Shown: one piece after another, positions 50,944-59,349 of the stretch | Layout of the letters: each line of letters starts with the position of its first letter | Numbering within the stretch: the first letter of the stretch is position 1 | The notes under the pieces: model-generated | Seen by the model: only the letters and a program-made list of their open reading frames with translations | What the model was told of the DNA's origin: nothing | Database searches by the model: none | Source of the DNA: Limisalsivibrio acetivorans | GTDB taxonomy: Bacteria; Chrysiogenota; Deferribacteres; Deferribacterales; Geovibrionaceae | NCBI RefSeq assembly: GCF_000421105.1 | Contig: NZ_ATWF01000001.1 | Location: 2,057,407 to 2,121,406 of the forward strand | Length of the DNA: 64,000 nucleotides | Direction: 5' to 3' | Translations under genes and position numbers: made by a program

Positions 50944-52251
50944 CTACTTAGCAAGATCCTTGCATCCGGCGAAGATTCCGTCCAGAAGCTCTTCTGTATC
51001 CGAAGCCTCCACGCAGGAGAAAGCGATCCTCAGATCTGTTTTGTTAACGGATATCGTTCCGATTCCGTAGTTATCAAGGAGGTGGACACGAAGCTCTTCT
51101 GCGTCCACATTCTTGAGCTTAAGGCACATGAAGTAGCCGGAGTTGAAGGGGTAATACTCGAACTGCTCGAGGTATTTGCCAGTGTTAAGCACCTCTTTGA
51201 ATTTAAGGGCCCTTTCCTTCATAAGCTCAAACTTCTGCTGTTTCTGCTCCTTGAAGCATTCGTCATCAAGGCTGTTGAGAACGAATGTCTGTGAGGGGTG
51301 GGGGCAGTTTGAGATGGTTCCACGGATAAGTCCGGTAACCTTCTTCTCAAGTGCCGCCATCATATCCTTCTGCTCGGAGCTTTCCGTAGCGCCGAAGGTG
51401 ATGAATCCCACACGGAATCCCCAAACGAACTCCTCTTTTGTGGCTCCATCGAGCTTAACTGGGAGAAGGTTTTTGCTTCTGCCTGTAAGAAGGCCGAAGA
51501 TGGATTCCTTTATAGTGTCCTCATAGAAGAGGGTGAAGTAAGCATCATCTGTAACAGCGATTACCTTGATACCCTTCTCTGCGATGGCAGTGAGTCCGTC
51601 TGCAATGGCTGTTGCCTCTGCAACGGTGGGCGTGTATCCGCTGGGGTTGTTGGGGAAGTTAAGGATCGCAACGGCCTTGCCTTTGATCCTTCCGCACTCC
51701 TCAACCTTGTCGAGAAGAGCCTGAACGTTGAAGCCCCCTTCCTCTGTGAAAGTCTCATACGTTGCGATCTCAGCACCGCCGATAACGGAGAAGCCTAGCC
51801 TGTAGTTGCCCCAGAATTTATCGGGGAGAACAACGTAGTCCCCTTTATCAAGGAACATGTCGCCCACAACGTTAAGTCCGTGGGTAAGGGCGTTTGTCAC
51901 AACGGGGTTGCTCGTAGCCTTGCCGCTGAGAGTCGGGTTTTCGTCGAATATCTTCTGCTTCCATCTCTTGCGGAGTTCAGGTTTACCCGAAGAGGGTGCA
52001 TAGGGGAAGATATCCTTGGGTGCGTATTTGCTGAGATTGTCGTATACGCACTGAAGATACATCGGCTGACCGTTTTCCAGGGCGATGCCGATAGTTGCGT
52101 TGAACTTATGTGCTTTTTCCTTTGCTTCTGCGGACTGGGTTACGATACCCTTGGGCATGAAAAGATTCTTGCCCAGCTCAGAGAGCATTTCAAGCACTGC
52201 CGGGTTGTCTTTGGCGATAAGTTCGTTAAGTTCCTTTGCGAGAGCGTTCAT
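50944..52251 (-). CDS. PLP-dependent aminotransferase, class I/II
   Basis: A 435-residue fold-type I aminotransferase. Features include PYAPSSGKPELRKRWKQK, the GDYVVLPDKFWGNYRL region, NFPNNPSGYTPT (Asn of the PLP pocket), VTDDAYFTLFYED (Asp/Tyr contacting PLP), and KLDGATKEEFVWGFRVG with the Schiff-base Lys. It resembles aspartate/aromatic-type enzymes with a long N-terminal extension. The amino donor and acceptor are not evident. It is monocistronic, with its own terminator. Confidence 0.88.
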   Translation of the reverse strand: MNALAKELNELIAKDNPAVLEMLSELGKNLFMPKGIVTQSAEAKEKAHKFNATIGIALENGQPMYLQCVYDNLSKYAPKDIFPYAPSSGKPELRKRWKQKIFDENPTLSGKATSNPVVTNALTHGLNVVGDMFLDKGDYVVLPDKFWGNYRLGFSVIGGAEIATYETFTEEGGFNVQALLDKVEECGRIKGKAVAILNFPNNPSGYTPTVAEATAIADGLTAIAEKGIKVIAVTDDAYFTLFYEDTIKESIFGLLTGRSKNLLPVKLDGATKEEFVWGFRVGFITFGATESSEQKDMMAALEKKVTGLIRGTISNCPHPSQTFVLNSLDDECFKEQKQQKFELMKERALKFKEVLNTGKYLEQFEYYPFNSGYFMCLKLKNVDAEELRVHLLDNYGIGTISVNKTDLRIAFSCVEASDTEELLDGIFAGCKDLAK

Positions 52252-52337
52252 TTAATTAGCCTCCGAATAAAGCTATGTTTGCTTGCAGGATAGCAATTAA
52301 ATATACAAAATAGTTACAAATTTTGAAAGAAGAATAT

Positions 52338-52343
52338 TATAAT
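52338..52343 (+). promoter_or_regulatory. Possible -10 element of the rubrerythrin-like gene
   Basis: TATAAT lies about 40 nt before the start. The -35 region is poor (TTACAA-like, 18 nt upstream), so an activator or other signal may contribute. Confidence 0.4.
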
Positions 52344-52382
52344 GTATATGTGCAAAACAGGTAGTAAAAAAAGGAGGCAAGA

Positions 52383-52892
52383 ATGAACTTGGAATTACTT
52401 CAAGCACTAAAGACGGCTTACAACGCAGAGGTTGAGGGTATGCGTGCATACCTGAAATTCGCAAAACAAACAGAGGTTGTAAGCGGCAAGAACATGCTTA
52501 TTCAGCTTGCACTCGATGAAATAGACCACATGGAACTCGTGGGTAAGTTCATGGAGAAGATGATCAAGGGTGAGGTATACGAAGGCGCAGAGGTCCCCAA
52601 GGGAAGGCTTAGCGGCTTTATGCCCGATGTGAGCGATGCCAGCCTCCAGAAGACCGAGAAGGCTACGGTTGGTGATGACGAGGCGCTCAAGATAGCCCTT
52701 GTACACGAGGAGAAGGCGAGAGACTTCTACCTTGAGCAGGCGGAGAAGGCTGACGACCCGGCGGCGAAGAAGCTTTTCAGCGATCTGGCCGCAGTTGAGC
52801 AGAAACACTTCGAAATCATTCGTGCAGAAATGGAATTCATCCAGCAGGATGGCTTCTGGTTCGACATGATGGAGTTCTCTCTGGAGAAGTAA
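52383..52892 (+). CDS. Rubrerythrin/ferritin-like diiron protein
   Basis: A 169-residue four-helix bundle with two ExxH-type half-sites: Glu in YNAEVEGMRAYLKFA with LALDEIDHMELV, then ALVHEEKARDFYLEQA with AAVEQKHFEIIRAE. There is no C-terminal rubredoxin domain, so it is a rubrerythrin-like or YhjR-type ferritin-family protein likely involved in peroxide or iron handling. AAGGAGG lies 6 nt before the ATG. An oxygen-protection role fits the desulforedoxin-like gene 300 bp away. Confidence 0.88.
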   Translation: MNLELLQALKTAYNAEVEGMRAYLKFAKQTEVVSGKNMLIQLALDEIDHMELVGKFMEKMIKGEVYEGAEVPKGRLSGFMPDVSDASLQKTEKATVGDDEALKIALVHEEKARDFYLEQAEKADDPAAKKLFSDLAAVEQKHFEIIRAEMEFIQQDGFWFDMMEFSLEK

Positions 52893-52955
52893 AACGGGTT
52901 AAAATCAGTTAATTTACAGAAACTTCCGCTGTCGGGGATTTTTTTTAAAATCTTA

Positions 52956-52984
52956 TTGACAAAGAAAGGGCGTGTTGATATAGT
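52956..52984 (+). promoter_or_regulatory. Promoter of tRNA-Asn
   Basis: TTGACA (52956-52961), 17-nt spacer, TATAGT (52979-52984), with the tRNA starting 18 nt later. Confidence 0.8.
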
Positions 52985-53001
52985 CCTATCTCGTTAATCA
53001 A

Positions 53002-53074
53002 TCCCCGGTAGCTCAATCGGCAGAGCGGGTGACTGTTAATCACTAGGTTGGCGGTTCAAGTCCGTCCCGGGGAG
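53002..53074 (+). tRNA. tRNA-Asn (anticodon GUU)
   Basis: A 73-nt cloverleaf: acceptor TCCCCGG/CCGGGGA, D-arm GCTCAATCGGCAGAGC, anticodon loop CTGTTAA with GTT, T-arm GGCGGTTCAAGTCCGTC, discriminator G. CCA is not encoded. A strong terminator follows 30 nt downstream. Confidence 0.97.
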
Positions 53075-53104
53075 TTTCTTTAATCCTGTAGAATCCATTT
53101 CATA

Positions 53105-53131
53105 AACCCCGCCTTTTCGGCGGGGTTTTTT
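53105..53131 (+). terminator. Terminator after tRNA-Asn
   Basis: Perfect arms AACCCCGCC and GGCGGGGTT around a short T-rich loop, followed by a six-T run. Confidence 0.9.
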
Positions 53132-53157
53132 AGTTGGTGAAACAATAAACAATAAAA

Positions 53158-53178
53158 AAGCCGGGGAGTACCCGGCTT
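53158..53178 (-). terminator. Terminator of the desulforedoxin-like gene
   Basis: AAGCCGGG and CCCGGCTT arms with a 5-nt loop; on the minus strand they are followed by a T-run (TTTTTTA). It starts 6 nt after the gene's stop. Confidence 0.8.
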
Positions 53179-53183
53179 AGTAA

Positions 53184-53348
53184 TTATCCTTCCTTTTCCA
53201 TCGCCTGACCGCAGCATTTGAGCTCGGTCTTGCAGTTAGTGTTGCCGTCGGTTATGCCGCATGTGCACTCTGTGAGAACCTTCACCTCAAGGCCGCATAT
53301 CTTGCAGACATAAATATCATCCTTTTTCATATTTCCGCAGTTTGTCAT
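53184..53348 (-). CDS. Small desulforedoxin-like iron protein
   Basis: A 54-residue protein read directly from the sequence. It begins MTNCGNMKKDDIYVCKICGL and has CKIC near residues 15-18, CTCG near 28-31 and LKCCGQAMEK near the end. The CxxC plus CCGQxM pattern is the desulforedoxin / desulfoferrodoxin N-terminal Fe(SCys)4 site. AGGAGGAC lies just upstream of the ATG. It has its own terminator and stands alone. Probable role is electron transfer in oxygen-stress defence; the middle insertion with extra Cys residues is unusual. Confidence 0.8.
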   Translation of the reverse strand: MTNCGNMKKDDIYVCKICGLEVKVLTECTCGITDGNTNCKTELKCCGQAMEKEG

Positions 53349-53519
53349 CTTTTGTCCTCCTCAATAATATTTATATAACGATCCTAACACACTGAGAGGC
53401 TGTGTCAGGTGAAATCCTGCTCCCTGTATGCAACCTCAGCCTTGAGATCGAGCAAGGTTACTGCTATTATTACCAGCATTCTTTTTTAATATTTTCCATA
53501 AACAATACGGAGTGATTCG

Positions 53520-54905
53520 ATGAGCGATAAACCATGGGCGGGGCGCTTCAAGCTACCCACCAACAAGTTCGTTGAGGAATTCAACGCATCTATCCATTTC
53601 GATAAAAGGCTTTATAAATACGACGTAAACGGAAGCATCGCCCATGTGCGCATGCTCGCCGCCTGCGGTATCGTCACCGATGAAGAGGCGGACTCTATCG
53701 TCGAAGGGCTCGGCAATGTCCTTCAGGAGATCGAGGACGGAACCTTTGAGTTCCGCACAGAGGATGAGGATATCCACATGGCTGTGGAAAAGCGGATGAC
53801 CGAGCTTGTGGGTCCAGTGGGTGGAAAACTCCACACAGCCAGAAGCCGCAACGATCAGGTAGCTCTTGATATGCGGATGTATCTCCGTGCCGAGATAGAG
53901 ATCATCAGGGGCTATCTCCTTGAGCTAATCAAGGTCTTATGTGATAAGGCGGAGGCTGAGATGGGCGCGGTTATGCCCGGCTACACCCATCTGCAGACTG
54001 CCCAGCCTATCCTTTTCTCCCACTATATTATGGCGTACTGCCAGATGTTGAAAAGGGATTACGGTCGCTTTACGGACTGCGCCGAACGGATGAACCTTTC
54101 CCCCCTCGGCTCCGGAGCACTCGCAGGAACAACATTCCCCATAGACCGTGACAGAACAGCGGAGGCCCTCGGCTTCGATGCACCCACGGAGAACAGCCTC
54201 GATTCCGTTAGCGATCGTGATTTCGCCCTCGAGTTCCTGAGTGCCGCCTCCATATGCCAGATGCACCTCTCCAGACTCTCCGAGGAGCTTATCATATACT
54301 CCACTTCGGAGTTCGATTTCATAGAACTCAGCGATGACTTCTGCACAGGAAGCTCCATCATGCCCCAGAAGAAGAATCCGGATATGCCCGAGCTAATAAG
54401 AGGAAAGACCGGCAGGGTCTATGGTTCGTTGATGGGCATGCTCACAACGATGAAGGGACTCCCCCTCGCATATAATAAGGATATGCAGGAGGATAAGGAG
54501 CCTGTATTCGATACTGCGGATACCATTAAAGCCTCACTCAAGATCTTCATACCCATGATGGAGAAGATGCAGATAAAGCGTGAGAAGATGCGTGAATCCG
54601 CCTCCCTGGGATTCTCCACAGCCACAGACCTTGCGGACTACCTTGTGCGCAAGGGTGTTCCGTTCCGTCAGTCCCACCATATCGTGGGTAGTGCTGTGGC
54701 AAAGGCTCTGGATAAGGGGTGTGATATCAGCGAGCTGACAATTGAGGAACTGAAATCCTTTTCCAACCGTATAGATGAGGATGTATACTCCTATATAACC
54801 GTTGATGCCTCCGTAAACAGCAGAGCCGCAAAGGGTGGCACAGCGGAGAAATCGGTCAAGGAACAGATAGATAATGCGAGGAAATTCATTGAGGACAACT
54901 CTTAG
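53520..54905 (+). CDS. argH: Argininosuccinate lyase
   Basis: A 461-residue enzyme splitting argininosuccinate to arginine and fumarate, the last step of arginine synthesis. The fumarase/aspartase superfamily signature [12 protein letters not shown] carries the catalytic Ser. [18 protein letters not shown] and [16 protein letters not shown] are also typical, and length matches the family. The 3' end overlaps the following lipoprotein gene by 32 nt. Confidence 0.97.
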   Translation: MSDKPWAGRFKLPTNKFVEEFNASIHFDKRLYKYDVNGSIAHVRMLAACGIVTDEEADSIVEGLGNVLQEIEDGTFEFRTEDEDIHMAVEKRMTELVGPVGGKLHTARSRNDQVALDMRMYLRAEIEIIRGYLLELIKVLCDKAEAEMGAVMPGYTHLQTAQPILFSHYIMAYCQMLKRDYGRFTDCAERMNLSPLGSGALAGTTFPIDRDRTAEALGFDAPTENSLDSVSDRDFALEFLSAASICQMHLSRLSEELIIYSTSEFDFIELSDDFCTGSSIMPQKKNPDMPELIRGKTGRVYGSLMGMLTTMKGLPLAYNKDMQEDKEPVFDTADTIKASLKIFIPMMEKMQIKREKMRESASLGFSTATDLADYLVRKGVPFRQSHHIVGSAVAKALDKGCDISELTIEELKSFSNRIDEDVYSYITVDASVNSRAAKGGTAEKSVKEQIDNARKFIEDNS

Positions 54906-55776
54906 GCTTCTTATTGCCGCACTGCTTATCGTCCCCCTTCTTTCCTGCGGGAAGAAGACGGAGCCGGTGGTGAAGAAATACATCGAAGTGCCTGTACCCT
55001 CGGAGTATGAGATCTTTAATACCAGGGAGGGCGTAATGTTCCGTAGCGGACAGAGCAGTTACCTTCTGCATATATCCCGTGCGGAGTATGACCCCGAGTG
55101 CGGTTGCCTCTCGGAGTATAAGCCGCTTACGTCCATGAAGGGGGGCGAAGTGTTTACCGATACAGATGTTGCGGAGAATGTCCGCTATGTCTACAAGCTG
55201 AGGAATGAGCATATCCCCTATAAGATCCTCTCCGATGAGGCGAGGGAGGTGGTCATCTATGCAGAGCCGATCTTTATTGAATCTGTTCAGGCATCGGAAC
55301 TTCCCGGAAGACGCTACACCTTTGAGGTGGAGACAAACCGCCCCTTCGAGCGGCTAATAGCCTTCGCCGGCGACAGGAAAGCGGCCTCTACCATAGAGGA
55401 TGAGTTCACTGTAAACTTCACCGAAACGGATACAGGAACCCTTACCATCTATGCCTACGATGAATACGGCAACGCAGGTGAGCCGAAGGTTGTGTCCATA
55501 TTTGCAGAGGGGGGGAACAAGCCGGACGCTCCATTCAGCCTCAAGACCATCTCTGCGGAGGGGAAAACCACCATCTCATGGATGGAACCCGAAGGGGTGT
55601 GGCTCTACAACGTATACAGGATGAAAGGGGATGCATATGAGTACGTTACAAGGGTAGACCTCCCCTATTATATGTTTCGTACGGGGGATGAGCCGGGTTG
55701 CAGTATGTTTGCGGTATCTTCGCTGAAGAACGGGGCGGAGTCGGAGAAGACGGTCATAGAGGTCTGCTATCCCTGA
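54874..55776 (+). CDS. Predicted lipoprotein with fibronectin type III-like domains
   Basis: A 300-residue protein with a lipoprotein signal ending in VPLLSCGKK. The mature part is beta-rich: a first region about residues 40-130 and a C-terminal part ([27 protein letters not shown]) that looks like a fibronectin type III fold. It overlaps argH by 32 nt. A TTG at 54889 with GAGG upstream is an alternative start. The position after argH recalls the small LptM-type lipoproteins found near arginine/lysine genes, but this one is much larger. Function unknown. Confidence 0.75.
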   Translation: MRGNSLRTTLRLLIAALLIVPLLSCGKKTEPVVKKYIEVPVPSEYEIFNTREGVMFRSGQSSYLLHISRAEYDPECGCLSEYKPLTSMKGGEVFTDTDVAENVRYVYKLRNEHIPYKILSDEAREVVIYAEPIFIESVQASELPGRRYTFEVETNRPFERLIAFAGDRKAASTIEDEFTVNFTETDTGTLTIYAYDEYGNAGEPKVVSIFAEGGNKPDAPFSLKTISAEGKTTISWMEPEGVWLYNVYRMKGDAYEYVTRVDLPYYMFRTGDEPGCSMFAVSSLKNGAESEKTVIEVCYP

Positions 55777-55854
55777 TTTCCCTTGAAAAAGAGTCCTGCG
55801 GGTAATATAATCCCGCTTTGCAAAATAATAACTAATAATCCAGGAGTCTTATAA

Positions 55855-56574
55855 ATGCTTACTCTCCTCATTTCCGTAGCAGTTTCCGTAGCCGCTTCCC
55901 TAGGGCTTTACTACGCCACATACAGCTTCGCCTGGGCAATCGCTCTGGCGGTACTGCTCATCATCCTAATCAACGTTCTTATGGGAAGGCACTTCCTCAA
56001 CAAGCTAAAGGGTCTCTTTGCCTCTGTGGAGAAGGATCTCAAAGCTGGCAGAAACGAAAAAGCCATTGAAAAGCTTAAGGATGGATACCAGTATGCAAAC
56101 TGGCAGTTCTTCGTAAAGGAGCAGATCAACTCCCAGATAGGTATGATCCTCTATGCCAATAAGAAGTTTGAGGACGCAAGACCGTATCTTGAGAAGGGCT
56201 TCAAAAAGAACTGGATGGGTCTTGCCATGCTCGCCGCCCTTTACTATAAGGATAAGAATATGGAGAAGGCGATAAAGACCATGGAAACCGCCGTTAAGAA
56301 CGCTCCGAAGGAAGGCTTCCCCTACAGCTTCCTCGCCTGGCTCCACGTTCAGAACAACGAGACGGATAAGGCTATCGATGTTCTCGGTAGGGGAACCAAG
56401 AAGAACCCCCTTGATGAGAGGCTTGAGTCCGATATAGAACTGCTTAAGAACGGTAAGAAGCTCAAGATGGAGCGTTATGGAACGGTCTGGATGCAGCTTC
56501 ACCTCGGCAAACTCCCCGAGGGGGCAAAGCACTATCAGCAGTTTCTTGCAAATCAGCGCATTAAGAGAAAGTAA
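55855..56574 (+). CDS. Membrane-anchored TPR protein
   Basis: A 239-residue protein with two N-terminal hydrophobic segments (residues about 2-22 and 24-42) followed by about four TPR-like helical repeats (AIEKLKDGYQYANWQFFVKE, ARPYLEKGF, AIKTMETAVKNAPKEGFPYS, AIDVLGRGTKKNPLDERL). It probably acts as a protein-interaction scaffold at the inner membrane. It is followed 2 nt later by folE2 and may be cotranscribed with it. Confidence 0.75.
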   Translation: MLTLLISVAVSVAASLGLYYATYSFAWAIALAVLLIILINVLMGRHFLNKLKGLFASVEKDLKAGRNEKAIEKLKDGYQYANWQFFVKEQINSQIGMILYANKKFEDARPYLEKGFKKNWMGLAMLAALYYKDKNMEKAIKTMETAVKNAPKEGFPYSFLAWLHVQNNETDKAIDVLGRGTKKNPLDERLESDIELLKNGKKLKMERYGTVWMQLHLGKLPEGAKHYQQFLANQRIKRK

Positions 56575-56576
56575 TC

Positions 56577-57383
56577 TTGCGTGATATACAAAACGAGTAC
56601 GACAGCAGGAATATATACATCGACAAGGTGGGGATTAAGGACATTGTCTACCCCATCGTACTTGATGATAAGCAGAAGGGGAAACAGCATACAAACGCCC
56701 GCATAAATATGTATGTGCGCCTTCCCCATGATTTCAAAGGGACCCACATGTCCCGTTTTGTGGAGGTTCTGAACCGTCACAGGGAGAAGATGGGGATCTC
56801 CTCTGTCTGGGATATACTCAAAGAGATGCGGGAGAAGCTTGAGAGTGAGGAATCCCACATCGAGCTTTTCTTCAAGTATTTCGTAGAGAAAACCGCACCC
56901 GTATCCGGTCTAGCCTCCATGATGGACTATACTTGCGAATACTACGCCTCCAGCACCGGTGAGGAGAAGGACTTCATCCTCTGCGTAAAGGTCCCGGTTA
57001 TGACCCTCTGCCCCTGCTCCAAGGAGATCTCCTGCCACGGAGCCCACAACCAGCGGGGTGAGATATCAATCAAGGTACGTTTCCGTAAGATGCTTTGGAT
57101 AGAGGAGCTCATCGACATAGCCGAATCCTCGGCAAGCTCGCCCGTATACCCCCTCCTTAAAAGGGAGGATGAGAAATTTGTCACCGAAAAATCCTATGAA
57201 AACCCCGCCTTTGTTGAGGATGTTGTTCGCAACTGCGCAGAGAAGCTTATGAAAGAGCCCAGAATAGACTGGTTTGAGGTCTCCAGCGAGAACTTTGAGA
57301 GCATCCACAACCACAGCGCCTATGCCGTTATCGTTCGTGATAAAAGGAATCAAAAAGCCCTGGGCGAATCGGGTCGGATTTAA
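56577..57383 (+). CDS. folE2: GTP cyclohydrolase I type 2 (FolE2)
   Basis: A 268-residue enzyme that makes dihydroneopterin triphosphate from GTP for folate and queuosine-type pathways. FolE2 hallmarks are IYIDKVGIKDIVYPI at the start and the metal-site segment MTLCPCSKEISCHGAHNQRG. The start is TTG at 56577, 2 nt after the TPR gene stop; no ATG fits. FolE2 does not need zinc, which may matter under metal limitation. Confidence 0.95.
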   Translation: MRDIQNEYDSRNIYIDKVGIKDIVYPIVLDDKQKGKQHTNARINMYVRLPHDFKGTHMSRFVEVLNRHREKMGISSVWDILKEMREKLESEESHIELFFKYFVEKTAPVSGLASMMDYTCEYYASSTGEEKDFILCVKVPVMTLCPCSKEISCHGAHNQRGEISIKVRFRKMLWIEELIDIAESSASSPVYPLLKREDEKFVTEKSYENPAFVEDVVRNCAEKLMKEPRIDWFEVSSENFESIHNHSAYAVIVRDKRNQKALGESGRI

Positions 57384-57456
57384 TCATTTTTCTGTTTGAA
57401 CATTCCTTTATTCGGAGTAGAATAGTTTGAATGTTTGATACGGATTCTCTTATACA

Positions 57457-59301
57457 ATGAAGCTCCTCAAAAGGATAACACTCCACAGCGCCGTATTCGC
57501 TCTGTTTATCGCATTGAGCGCAATGGCATCTGCCTACTTCTTCTTCAGCCACACAGTGAAAGAGCGTGCAATCAGCCAGCAGACCGAATGTCTCAGCATC
57601 TCTGAGGTGAGACTACTGGAAAGCCTTGATTCCTTGCAGGTTTACCCCGGCATCGCAGGCTTTACCGTTCCGGACAACGAGATTGGCTACACCTTCTCAC
57701 GCAGACAGCTTCAGTCCGTTCTGGAGGGCTACAGCGAGATTAACGCCATAGCAGCAGCTGATTCATCGGGGGAGATATGGTTTTCGATGAGCAAGGATAA
57801 GCCCCTTTTCATTGACGACAACATAGGTGATCGACCTATTTTTCAATCCCCCCTCCGAACCGGCTCCGGATATGTTGCTGGTGTTCAGCGAACGGTTGGC
57901 GGCGATGTTTTTATGGACATATCCACACCGATGTATAATCCCAATATCGAAGGGAGTGCAGTGGGAGTGAGCGTCTTCAGGCTGTCTCTGGAACCACTTA
58001 ATACAGCCCTCACATGCCCCGGAACTAGCGGGGAGAGGATGTTTCTTTTCAATACAAAGACGGGCGACCTTGTTCTCGGCGATATGGATGAAACGCTCTT
58101 TCCGGGTATATACCGTAGTGTATCCTCCATGCAGGACGATTCCGGTGTTATAGATAAATGGGGGGAGAGCATAGCATACTCAAGATTCTCATACCTTAAC
58201 CTCAATCTCACCCTTGCATCGGTTCGTGAAAAGGCCGCCGTTATGAACACTTTAAATGCCCCCTTTGCAGGTTTTGCCGCCATAACGCTCTTTGCATCCC
58301 TTGCTGGGATATATTTCTTTTTTATATCAATCAAAGGTAATTTTGCCCCGCTCAGGGAGGCTCTTTCAAACTGTACAGCCATACTTGGCAGGATTGAAGC
58401 GAAGCAGACTCGCTCGGATAACGAACTCGAGACCATCGCCGCAGGCACCGGAGCCGTTCGGTTGCGCATAGAAAGCCTTTTGGACCAGCTGGAGCGAATG
58501 GAGGAGGAAATAGAGGAAAGAGTGAAGCTTCGGACCGAGAGCCTGCAGGCCCTTGTATCTGAACTTGAGGGGAAGCTTGAGGATGAGGCTGGCAAGAGCG
58601 TACGTAAAGACCAGCTTATGGTTCGCCAATCACGCCTTGCCGCCATGGGAGAGATGATAAGCAACATCGCCCACCAGTGGCGCCAGCCCCTTAACGCACT
58701 CGCCCTTACAGTGCAGGATATCGAGGATACCTTCCGCCACGGTGGTATTGATGAGGACTATATCGTTGATGTTGTGGAAAACTCCATGGAGCTTATCCAG
58801 CATATGTCCACCACCATTGATGATTTCCGCAACTTCTATAGAACAAATAAGGAGGTTGTTGAGTTTGATGTACGTGAGGCCGTTGATGAGGCGGTTAATA
58901 TTATCCACGCAAGTCTGGACAACTTCCGCATAGAGCTGATTATGGATGCCGAAGACGGTGTAATGGCCAAAGGCTTCCCCAACGAGTTTGCCCAGGTTGT
59001 ACTTAATCTGCTCAGCAATGCCAAGGACGCAGTTATTGAGAACAGGCGCAAGGAAAGATACATAAAGATAAGCATCGCCTCCCTTGGGGAGAAGAGCCTT
59101 GTGCGTATTCTGGACAACGGAGGCGGAATCCCCGAGCAGATCCTCGTGAATGTGTTTGAGCCCTATTTCACAACCAAGGAGCAGGGGAAGGGTACAGGAA
59201 TAGGCCTGTACATGTCTAAGATGATAATCGAGAATAACATGGGCGGAAACATCAACATAGAGAACAGGGAGCATGGAACCGAAGTGAGCATTGTTCTCTG
59301 A
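57457..59301 (+). CDS. Sensor histidine kinase (Cache-type, HWRQPLNAL class)
   Basis: A 614-residue membrane kinase with TM1 about residues 10-30, a periplasmic Cache-like region to about 265, TM2 about 270-290, and a coiled coil of about 80 residues. The phosphoacceptor is in RLAAMGEMISNIAHQWRQPL (His near 404), and the HATPase has NLLSNAKDAV, DNGGGI and GTGIGLYM boxes. It has no receiver. No response regulator gene is adjacent, so it is an orphan kinase. Confidence 0.9.
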   Translation: MKLLKRITLHSAVFALFIALSAMASAYFFFSHTVKERAISQQTECLSISEVRLLESLDSLQVYPGIAGFTVPDNEIGYTFSRRQLQSVLEGYSEINAIAAADSSGEIWFSMSKDKPLFIDDNIGDRPIFQSPLRTGSGYVAGVQRTVGGDVFMDISTPMYNPNIEGSAVGVSVFRLSLEPLNTALTCPGTSGERMFLFNTKTGDLVLGDMDETLFPGIYRSVSSMQDDSGVIDKWGESIAYSRFSYLNLNLTLASVREKAAVMNTLNAPFAGFAAITLFASLAGIYFFFISIKGNFAPLREALSNCTAILGRIEAKQTRSDNELETIAAGTGAVRLRIESLLDQLERMEEEIEERVKLRTESLQALVSELEGKLEDEAGKSVRKDQLMVRQSRLAAMGEMISNIAHQWRQPLNALALTVQDIEDTFRHGGIDEDYIVDVVENSMELIQHMSTTIDDFRNFYRTNKEVVEFDVREAVDEAVNIIHASLDNFRIELIMDAEDGVMAKGFPNEFAQVVLNLLSNAKDAVIENRRKERYIKISIASLGEKSLVRILDNGGGIPEQILVNVFEPYFTTKEQGKGTGIGLYMSKMIIENNMGGNINIENREHGTEVSIVL

Positions 59302-59349
59302 GGAAACTTTGCATTGACTAACTGAAGGGGAGTATTCTAAAACAACACC

